This document shows positions 1-5,178 of a stretch of 5,178 nt of DNA, one piece after another (positions within the stretch are counted from its first letter, which is position 1; each line of letters opens with the position of its first letter). The notes below the pieces were generated by a model that saw only the letters and a list, made by a program, of their open reading frames with translations, had not been told where the DNA came from and did no database searches. This stretch comes from Methanobacteriota archaeon (GTDB lineage Archaea; Thermoplasmatota; Poseidoniia; Poseidoniales; Poseidoniaceae): contig PBMM01000001.1 in NCBI GenBank assembly GCA_002723635.1, positions 4,444 to 9,621 on the forward strand. The letters run 5' to 3'. Made by a program: the position numbers and the translations under genes.

Positions 1-36
1 GAGATGCCTTGATGGGGCGTCTGCGAATCGGCAACC
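1..36. other. Leader or end of an unseen upstream gene
   Basis: This short stretch precedes the GTG start of the amidohydrolase gene. It has no purine-rich Shine-Dalgarno match at a useful distance and no AT-rich TATA-like box. One frame closes with TGA at 10-12. Another is open from base 1 and closes with TGA at 38-40, overlapping the GTG start as GTGA. That is the kind of overlap seen between co-transcribed genes, but thirteen open codons are too few to show that an upstream gene exists. Confidence 0.3.
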
Positions 37-111
37 GTGACGCCTCGTCTGCCTGCGGCCTTCCTCGTCCTCCTGATGGTCCTGTCAACGGCCCCCCTCG
101 TGGCCAGCGCA
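37..111 (+). other. Signal peptide of the amidohydrolase
   Basis: Residues 1-25 have a short n-region with Arg4, a hydrophobic core rich in Leu, Val and Ala, and a small-residue Ala-Ser-Ala site followed by Asp-Glu. This is a standard Sec-type signal. There is no twin-arginine motif and no lipobox cysteine, so the protein is predicted to be held by its C-terminal helix rather than a lipid. Confidence 0.8.
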
Positions 112-2610
112 GACGAAACGCCCGACGTTCGCATCTCAGAGGTGCTCGTCTCTGCGTCCTCCGAAGACTACGACGGCGTGGATTGGAACGGCGACGGTTA
201 CACCGGCAGTACGTCCGACCAATTCATCGAAATCTGGAACGCAGGCAGCACGCCGGTTGACGTCTCGGATTGGTGGCTTGACGACGAAGAAGGCGGTGGA
301 TCGCCGCCCTGTCGATTGCCTTGGGACACCGTCCTCGAGCCCAACGCTCGCATCGTTGTGTTCCGCGCAGACTCCGGCATTGAACTGGACTACTACGGCG
401 GAGATAGCGCGATTCTTCGTACCGCCGAGGGCGTGCTCGTCGACTCGATGAGCTGGCCCGACAAGGACAGTTGGTGGGACCGGCCCTACATCCCGTTGGA
501 CAACGGAACCCTCTGGAAGGACGATGCTCCCACGCCAGGCTCGCATGAGAATGCGACCGTCACGGCTCCCATCGCCGGCCTACGGTGCTACACCGCCTTG
601 GACCACATCCATTCTGGCGCCTACGTGTTGACCGGACGCGTGGTCACGATGGACGATGCCGGCACCGTCCACAACGACGGCTCCATCCTCGTCGAGGACG
701 GCGTCATCGTCGAAGTGTGGAACGGTGACGCTCCCAGCGACCTGACCCTCGAAGGCGTGCCCGTGCACCACACGGACGCCACCATCTACCCGGGTTTGCT
801 CGACCTGCACAACCACCTCCACTACAACACTGCGCCCGTGTGGCCGGTGGAGAACCACATGTCCTCACCCAACGAGTGGGGCGGTTACCAGAACCGCTAC
901 CAGTGGAAGAATCACCCTGACTACAGCGACTTTGTCACCAAACCAAAGATGCTGCTGCACGGCGGCCCATACTTCAACTTGGAATTCGCCGCGATGAAGT
1001 ACGTCGAAGCCAAGGTGATCGTCGGCGGGACCACCGCCTCCCAAGGCGCACCCTCGAACCCCGACGACGCTTACGCCAGCGTGCTGGCGCGCAACATCGA
1101 GGATTGGAACTTCGGCCGTGACGAAATCCACACCAAGGTCACTGAACTTGAGTCCGATTACATTGGAAACCACATCAAAACGGGCAACGCAAGCCAAGAA
1201 TTGGACGCTTGGTTCCTCCACCTTGGCGAAGGTGTGGACGAGTCCAGCCGAGCCGAATTCGACATCCTCGTGGCCAACGACCTCCTTGTTGGAGAGTTGG
1301 TCCTCATCCACGGAACAGCCCTCACCGCTACGGAATTCCAAAAGATGGGCGAGGTCGGTGCCAGCCTCGTCTGGTCTCCGCTCTCCAACCTGCTGCTTTA
1401 CGGTGACACCACGGACGTGGCTGCGGCCAAGGCCGCAGGCGTGAACATCGCACTGGCACCAGATTGGTCGCCTTCCGGCAGCAAGTCACCGCTCCATGAA
1501 CTGAAGATCGCCGATCTGTGGGACGACGAAGTCCTTGGCGACATCTTCACCGACGAAGAGATGGTCCGCATGGTCACCTCGAACGCAGCGGACGCGACCA
1601 ACTGGGAGGATCACGTCGGCCGAATTGCACCAGGCATGGCCGCCGATTTGGCGGTCATCGATTCGCACCACCTTGACCCCTACCGCAACCTCATCGACGC
1701 CGTTGACCCTGACGTACGCCTGACCGTCATCGGCGGCATGGCCCTCTACGGTGACGCGGACTTGATGCAGGCCATGCGTGGCGACGATCACGAAGCGGCC
1801 GGCAAGTTCGACAAGCGCATCGACGTCACCGCCAGCGGTGTGGAAGACGGGCTGCGTTCGTGGGCTTCCATCGTTGAGAACCTCACCGAGGCCGCGGCCT
1901 TCGACCCCGCGGTTATGGAAGCCACCTTTGGCGAGGTAGACGGCTTTGACAGCCTGACTGCTGGCGTTGGCCACGGTGGTCTCGACCCATGGTGGACCTA
2001 CGAGGACCCACAGTACTTCCAAACGCTGAACGGCTCAACCTCCGGGAACGCTCAGATCGACCTCAGCCTGGTTTGGGACCGCTACTACGACCGTGCCGCC
2101 ACCATGACTTCGGTGGACCTTGGCAACACCTCAACGTGGGAAGCCAAGGGCACATCGTCCTCGACGGGCGACGGAACGGGGACCACGCCCGGCGACGACG
2201 GCAACCAGGGTGACGACACGACCGCCGGCGACGACACCACGCCTGGCGACGACACCAACCAAGGTGACGACACGATCACCCCCGACGACCCATGTGCGGA
2301 CGGCCTTGGCCTGGGCTGCGACGGCACCGGCTCAACGAGCGATGAGGAGGCCGCAGCCGGCGACGGTGGCGCACCGATCGGCTTGATCGGCGTGGGCTTG
2401 CTCGTCGTCGTTGGTGTCGCTGTGTTCGTGATGCGACGGCGCGAAGACGAGATTGACCTGACGGCCCAAGACGCCCTGTTCGACGAGGATGACCTCGAAG
2501 AAGCAGAAGCGGCAGAAGAAACCGAAGAATCGGACACAGGGCAGACGGACCCCGAGAAAGAGGTCGTCGACATCCCAGCACCACCGCCCCCTGGCGGCCC
2601 GCCGGCATGA
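37..2610 (+). CDS. Membrane-anchored extracellular amidohydrolase with N-terminal lamin-tail-like domain
   Basis: Predicted exported metal-dependent hydrolase, 857 residues; substrate unknown. GTG at 37 is the only plausible start: an in-frame TGA lies at 10-12 and a signal peptide follows directly (Arg4, hydrophobic 5-23, likely cleavage after Ala-Ser-Ala at 25). Residues about 31-172 resemble a lamin-tail domain (ISEVLV, QFIEIWNAGS, DVSDWWLDD, closing TPGSHEN). Residues about 194-255 and 540-590 form the amidohydrolase beta-sandwich halves flanking the barrel. Active-site candidates are H258/H260 in DLHNHLHYN, H395 and E398 in HLGE, H425 in HGTAL and D476 in APDW. This is the HxH, HxxE, H, D pattern of the subtype that binds one metal without a bridging lysine, which includes ATZ/TRZ and S-adenosylhomocysteine deaminases. 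Residues 719-748 are Asp/Thr repeats, C753 and C761 could form a disulfide, 781-799 is a membrane helix followed by RRR, and 800-857 is an acidic tail ending PPPPGGPPA. Six NxS/T sequons (N156, 172, 384, 615, 665, 697) fit an outside location. Family assignment is firm; the reaction (deaminase, dipeptidase-like or other) is not. Confidence 0.9.
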   Translation: MTPRLPAAFLVLLMVLSTAPLVASADETPDVRISEVLVSASSEDYDGVDWNGDGYTGSTSDQFIEIWNAGSTPVDVSDWWLDDEEGGGSPPCRLPWDTVLEPNARIVVFRADSGIELDYYGGDSAILRTAEGVLVDSMSWPDKDSWWDRPYIPLDNGTLWKDDAPTPGSHENATVTAPIAGLRCYTALDHIHSGAYVLTGRVVTMDDAGTVHNDGSILVEDGVIVEVWNGDAPSDLTLEGVPVHHTDATIYPGLLDLHNHLHYNTAPVWPVENHMSSPNEWGGYQNRYQWKNHPDYSDFVTKPKMLLHGGPYFNLEFAAMKYVEAKVIVGGTTASQGAPSNPDDAYASVLARNIEDWNFGRDEIHTKVTELESDYIGNHIKTGNASQELDAWFLHLGEGVDESSRAEFDILVANDLLVGELVLIHGTALTATEFQKMGEVGASLVWSPLSNLLLYGDTTDVAAAKAAGVNIALAPDWSPSGSKSPLHELKIADLWDDEVLGDIFTDEEMVRMVTSNAADATNWEDHVGRIAPGMAADLAVIDSHHLDPYRNLIDAVDPDVRLTVIGGMALYGDADLMQAMRGDDHEAAGKFDKRIDVTASGVEDGLRSWASIVENLTEAAAFDPAVMEATFGEVDGFDSLTAGVGHGGLDPWWTYEDPQYFQTLNGSTSGNAQIDLSLVWDRYYDRAATMTSVDLGNTSTWEAKGTSSSTGDGTGTTPGDDGNQGDDTTAGDDTTPGDDTNQGDDTITPDDPCADGLGLGCDGTGSTSDEEAAAGDGGAPIGLIGVGLLVVVGVAVFVMRRREDEIDLTAQDALFDEDDLEEAEAAEETEESDTGQTDPEKEVVDIPAPPPPGGPPA
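2191..2280 (+). repeat. Five 18-bp tandem units encoding GDD-rich hexapeptides
   Basis: Five in-frame units each begin GGY GAC GAC and encode GDDGNQ, GDDTTA, GDDTTP, GDDTNQ and GDDTIT (residues 719-748); a degenerate sixth continues as PDDPCA. Units 1 and 4 share the NQ ending. The repeat lies between the globular ectodomain and the membrane helix, so it is probably a flexible spacer holding the enzyme away from the membrane. The clustered Asp could bind divalent cations and the Thr could carry O-linked sugars; both are inference. Third-position changes between units suggest an older repeat kept by selection rather than a very recent expansion. Confidence 0.85.
2371..2607 (+). other. C-terminal membrane anchor and acidic proline-terminated tail
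   Basis: Residues 781-799 form one hydrophobic, Gly/Val-rich segment followed by Arg800-802, which by the positive-inside rule puts the C-terminus in the cytoplasm. The following 55 or so residues are dominated by Glu and Asp (DEDDLEEAEAAEETEE) and end in VDIPAPPPPGGPPA. An acidic tail with a terminal Pro/Gly run is, from memory, shared by many membrane proteins of Marine Group II archaea. Its role is unknown; docking to a cytoplasmic partner or a sorting signal are both possible. Confidence 0.75.
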
Positions 2611-2613
2611 TCA
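2608..2613. other. Abutting convergent stop codons in palindrome TGATCA
   Basis: The TGA of the amidohydrolase gene (2608-2610) touches the TGA of cysS read on the other strand (2611-2613). Together they make a six-base palindrome with no intergenic base. No T-run or hairpin-plus-T terminator lies here on either strand, so each transcript must end inside the opposite gene's coding sequence, giving antisense 3' ends, unless termination is factor-driven. Confidence 0.9.
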
Positions 2614-4101
2614 ACGCAAGGTCCACACAGGGCCATCAGCCGTGTCCGTGACCTCGACGCCCATCGCGGCGAGGCGATCGCGAATGGCATCGGCCGCAGG
2701 CCAATCCTTGGATGAACGTGCTTCAGTGCGCTGGAGAAGCAACGCCTCGACTTCGTCCGCGACCTCAGCACGTCGCGGATCTTCCTCGGGCTCCGCCAAC
2801 AGCACGTCGGGCGAAGGGAGGACACCCAGAACGTCGCCCGCGAGTTCTTCGAACCACGCCACGCAGTGATGGGCCACGGCGTTCGCGTCCGCTTCGTCAA
2901 GGTCAGCGTCCAACAGACGCGTGGCTTCGCGAACGCCGCCGAGCACCTTGGCGATGGCTTCGCGACTGTTGAAATCGTCGTCCATGGCCAACGCGAAACC
3001 TGCCGCCATCCGCTCCATGAGGCCAAGCCCCTTGGACAGCGGATCTTGGTTGGTCACGTCAGGCTGAGGCAGGGGGACGGGATGGTCCGACGTGCGTTGA
3101 CGAAGCGCCTTGGCGTAGGCTTCGATGAGCCGCCCATGGTTGCGTTCCGCGTCGTGAAGCAGGGCCTCGTTCATGTCGATGGGCGAACGGTAGTGGGCGT
3201 TGATCAGTGCGAAACGCAGGACGAGCGGGTCAACCCGTTCGAGGATCTCCCGAATGGTCCAGAAGTTGCCCAGGGATTTGCTCATCTTCTCCCCGTCGAC
3301 GTTCACAAAGCCGTTGTGCAACCAGTGGTGCACCAAAGGCGCGTGATCTGTATGGCACTCGCCTTGGAAAATCTCGGCTTCGTGATGGGGGAAACGCAGG
3401 TCATGGCCGCCACCGTGAATGTCGAAAGCCCCGTCAAAGCGGTCCAAGCTCATCGCGGTGCACTCGATGTGCCAACCGGGTCGGCCGTCGCCCCACGGCG
3501 AAGGCCACGTGGGCTCGTCAGGCTTGGCCGCCTTCCACAACGCAAAATCACGGTGATCGCGCTTCCCTCCACCAGTGCCACCAACGCGCCCGCCTGCACC
3601 GGCACGAACTGCATCGAAGCTTTGTCCGGTCAGTTGGCCGTACTTCTCGGGAGCTGAGGAGACGTCGAAGTATACGCCGTCCTCTGATGCATAGGCATGC
3701 CCGCGCTCGATCAGGTCCTCGATGATTGCGATCATCCCTTCCACGTGCTCAGTGCAGCGCGGATAGTGGTCTGCACGAAGAATGTTCAGCGCGTCCATGT
3801 CCTCGTAGTAGCCTTCGATCATCTCATCGACGAGACCCAACCAATCGCCATCACGCGTTTCGTTGGCGCGAGCAATGATCTTGTCATCGACGTCGGTGAA
3901 GTTCTGGACATAATCGACGTCATAGCCGCTGGCTTCGAGCCAGCGGTGGATGAGGTCGAAGGCCAAGTAACACCGAGCGTGCCCAAGATGGCAGCGGTCG
4001 TAGACCGTGACGCCACAGACGTACATGCTGACCCGACCCGGGCGCATGGTGGTGAACGGCACCTTCTCTCGACGACGGGTGTCGTGGACACGCAACGCCA
4101 T
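2611..4101 (-). CDS. cysS: Cysteinyl-tRNA synthetase
   Basis: Class I aminoacyl-tRNA synthetase that activates cysteine with ATP and charges tRNA-Cys in the cytoplasm; 496 residues, slightly longer than the 461 of the E. coli enzyme. The N-terminus aligns with the family start (MALRVHDT..., then MYVCGVTVYDRCHLGHAR), which fixes the ATG at 4101. Zinc ligands by position are C29, C214 (in GWHIECTAM), H239 and E243 (in FPHHEAE). The HIGH motif is HLGH at 38-41 and the KMSKS loop is exact at 272-276. NFTDVDDKI at 67-75 and DIHGGGHDLRFPHHE are also family hallmarks. The helical DALR-type domain covers about 300-430, and the C-terminal tRNA-binding part ends with the typical KDWPAADAIRDRL, DTADG and VWTLR. 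Two spots differ from the usual form: a glycine-rich expansion at 166-180 and a long Pro/Gln linker near 335-355. There is no Shine-Dalgarno site upstream, suggesting a short or absent leader. The gene is intact and surely functional. Confidence 0.97.
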   Translation of the reverse strand: MALRVHDTRRREKVPFTTMRPGRVSMYVCGVTVYDRCHLGHARCYLAFDLIHRWLEASGYDVDYVQNFTDVDDKIIARANETRDGDWLGLVDEMIEGYYEDMDALNILRADHYPRCTEHVEGMIAIIEDLIERGHAYASEDGVYFDVSSAPEKYGQLTGQSFDAVRAGAGGRVGGTGGGKRDHRDFALWKAAKPDEPTWPSPWGDGRPGWHIECTAMSLDRFDGAFDIHGGGHDLRFPHHEAEIFQGECHTDHAPLVHHWLHNGFVNVDGEKMSKSLGNFWTIREILERVDPLVLRFALINAHYRSPIDMNEALLHDAERNHGRLIEAYAKALRQRTSDHPVPLPQPDVTNQDPLSKGLGLMERMAAGFALAMDDDFNSREAIAKVLGGVREATRLLDADLDEADANAVAHHCVAWFEELAGDVLGVLPSPDVLLAEPEEDPRRAEVADEVEALLLQRTEARSSKDWPAADAIRDRLAAMGVEVTDTADGPVWTLR

Positions 4102-4168
4102 GGTGCTCGGCGTTTCGTGAGGGCGGGGTCACTTCAACGTTCATGTAGGGCAGCACAAGCGGAAGCCC
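4102..4168. promoter_or_regulatory. Divergent intergenic region shared by cysS and the reductase gene
   Basis: These 67 bases must hold the promoters of both divergent genes unless a promoter lies inside a coding region. I see no good archaeal TATA box (consensus near TTTATATA) and no bacterial -35/-10 pair. Two small dyads are present: GTGA-N8-TCAC at 4117-4132 and AACGTT at 4136-4141. Either could be an operator or chance. A GGAAG at 4161-4165 sits only three bases before the reductase ATG, too close for a normal ribosome site. Upstream of the cysS ATG there is no purine-rich site at all. Confidence 0.4.
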
Positions 4169-5178
4169 ATGGGAAGACGTGTGCTCGTCACCGGGGCCAA
4201 CGGCTTCCTGGCCAATCATCTGGTCCGAGACCTGCTCGCAGAGGGATACACCGTCGTGGCCACGGTGCGGGACCTGTCGGACCCGGTACGCACCGAGCGC
4301 CTGCAGCATCACGCCTCCTCTCTGGGTTGCCCCGAGCGGCTTGAACTCCGCGAAGCCGACGTCCTCGACGCCGACCCATGGAAGGACCTGCTCGCCGGTT
4401 GCGACGGCCTCTTCCATACCGCTGCGGTCTTTTCCCTGAGCGGCGACTCGGATGTTATTCTGAACACCGCGAACCTCGGAACAGAACACCTGCTCAAGGC
4501 CGCTGCTGAAACCGGCGTGAACCGCATCGTCTACACCTCGAGCACGGCCGCTGTGGGCAGTGGTCCGCGGGGGCGGCCAAAGGACGAGGACGACTGGCAA
4601 TCCGGGTCCAGCATGCCCTACACCGCAGCGAAGACAGAATCAGAACAAAGGGCATGGCGGATCGCCAAAGAGCATGACCTCGATCTTCGCGTCATCAACC
4701 CCACGGCCATCCTTGGTGGCGGGTTTTCTCGGCCACCTCCCAGCGTTGATTGGATGCCGGACCTCCTTTCCGGAGCTTGGCCGGTGATCCCCGCCATTCC
4801 AATGGCCTTTGTCCACGTGGAAGACGTCGCTCACGCGCATCGCATGGCCTACGAAGTAGACGAAGCCGAGGGTCGATTTGTCCTTGCACCGCACAGCGGG
4901 ATGACGATGGTGGACGTGGCCCGGGCAGCGCGTCGTCTCAGGCCGGAATCCAAAGCCCCGAAGCGGTCCCTGCCACGCCGCTTGTTGCCGGTCGCAGTCT
5001 TCTACGACTGGCTCATGGGTTTGCGCACGGGCGAGCGAACGCTCACTCGCGCTGTGGTTCGCGGCTACATGCGTGGCGACTCCCTCTACTCAAGCAGCAA
5101 AGCAGAGCGTGTGCTTGGCATGACTTGGCGTTCCTTTGACGCATGCGTCGAGGACACCATTCGAGCCTTCGAGGAGCG
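4169..5178 (+). CDS. Extended SDR: DFR-like NADP-dependent reductase, 3' partial
   Basis: Predicted NAD(P)-dependent oxidoreductase acting on an aldehyde, ketone or related substrate; 336 codons are visible and no stop is reached. ATG at 4169 is the first in-frame start after TGA at 4118-4120, and the Rossmann strand begins at residue 4 (RVLVTGANGFLANHL). The nucleotide motif is GxxGxxA (G9, G12, A15) instead of the commoner GxxGxxG, as in yeast Gre2-like aldehyde reductases. ATVRD with Arg34 resembles the NADP-selecting region of dihydroflavonol reductases. ADVLD (63-67), GCDGLFHTAA (77-86), YTSST (122-126, catalytic Ser 124 or 125) and YTAAK with Tyr151/Lys155 complete the SDR active site. 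RVINPTAILG (174-183) and FVHVEDVAHAH (214-224) are typical of the substrate-binding half. Family length is about 330-350, so the stop is probably just outside the window. It is transcribed away from cysS, with no partner gene visible. Substrate unknown; a sugar epimerase is less likely given the DFR-like motifs. Confidence 0.9.
   Translation, partial: MGRRVLVTGANGFLANHLVRDLLAEGYTVVATVRDLSDPVRTERLQHHASSLGCPERLELREADVLDADPWKDLLAGCDGLFHTAAVFSLSGDSDVILNTANLGTEHLLKAAAETGVNRIVYTSSTAAVGSGPRGRPKDEDDWQSGSSMPYTAAKTESEQRAWRIAKEHDLDLRVINPTAILGGGFSRPPPSVDWMPDLLSGAWPVIPAIPMAFVHVEDVAHAHRMAYEVDEAEGRFVLAPHSGMTMVDVARAARRLRPESKAPKRSLPRRLLPVAVFYDWLMGLRTGERTLTRAVVRGYMRGDSLYSSSKAERVLGMTWRSFDACVEDTIRAFEE

Noticed and set aside
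865..1341. 158-codon - strand open frame inside the amidohydrolase gene
   Set aside because: Same reasoning: it is fully antisense to catalytic-domain coding sequence with no independent signal.
1486..2022. 178-codon - strand open frame inside the amidohydrolase gene
   Set aside because: It is antisense to the conserved barrel end, has no family resemblance and no start context. It is a shadow of the GC-rich coding frame.
2584..2603. GC-rich hairpin as a terminator for the amidohydrolase gene
   Set aside because: The stem is real (5 bp with a 4-base loop, plus a competing pairing to 2599-2603), but no T-run follows and the bases are explained by codons for the Pro/Gly tail.
2607..2651. Tiny ORF starting at the ATG that overlaps the amidohydrolase stop (ATGA)
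   Set aside because: Only about 14 codons, antisense to the cysS 3' end, with no ribosome site or homology cue.
2085..3026. 313-codon - strand open frame spanning the gene junction
   Set aside because: It is an alternate frame of the cysS 3' half, continuing antisense through the GDD repeat region. The Ser/Pro-rich low-complexity translation is what repeats read backwards give.
2866..3657. 263-codon open frame on the + strand opposite cysS
   Set aside because: It lies wholly antisense to a clear CysRS with every family motif. Long antisense frames are expected in GC-rich genes, and its translation shows no recognisable domain.
3920..4600. 226-codon - strand open frame running across the cysS start and the reductase start
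   Set aside because: It overlaps two well-supported genes and ignores both gene starts. The translation has no recognisable motif.
1..5178. tRNA, rRNA, CRISPR, insertion sequence, attachment site or defence system
   Set aside because: No cloverleaf, direct-repeat array, terminal inverted repeats or transposase/nuclease motifs were seen. Nearly every base is accounted for by three ordinary protein genes.

Overview
The window is a gene-dense, GC-rich stretch (roughly 60% G+C by eye) with three protein-coding genes and almost no intergenic DNA. I see no RNA gene, mobile element, CRISPR array or phage-like feature. The host is most likely a marine planktonic euryarchaeon of the Marine Group II / Poseidoniales type. 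The main pointer is the first protein: an exported, acidic protein with a Thr/Asp-rich stalk, one C-terminal membrane helix and a short acidic cytoplasmic tail ending in a Pro/Gly run, a layout I recall as common in that group. The lack of clear Shine-Dalgarno sites before all three starts fits, but a GC-rich bacterium cannot be excluded from three genes.

Layout. Bases 1-36 are a leader or the end of an unseen upstream gene. Bases 37-2610 (+) encode an 857-residue predicted surface enzyme: signal peptide, lamin-tail-like domain, amidohydrolase barrel with a full set of mononuclear-metal deaminase-type residues, six-residue Asp/Thr repeats, transmembrane helix, acidic tail. Bases 2611-4101 (-) encode cysteinyl-tRNA synthetase (cysS) with all zinc ligands and both class I signature motifs. 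The two genes converge with no gap: their stop codons abut as the palindrome TGATCA. Bases 4102-4168 are the only real intergenic space, shared by divergent cysS and the third gene. Bases 4169-5178 (+) encode an extended short-chain dehydrogenase/reductase of the dihydroflavonol-reductase / aldehyde-reductase type, open at the window edge and probably only a few codons short of its end.

The genes do not form an evident pathway. cysS is housekeeping; the other two are single enzymes of unknown substrate. The orientations (convergent, then divergent) mean none is co-transcribed with another in this window. I find no convincing new multi-gene system. The points worth a second look are the composite architecture of the surface amidohydrolase, the abutting convergent stops, and smaller oddities in CysRS and the reductase.
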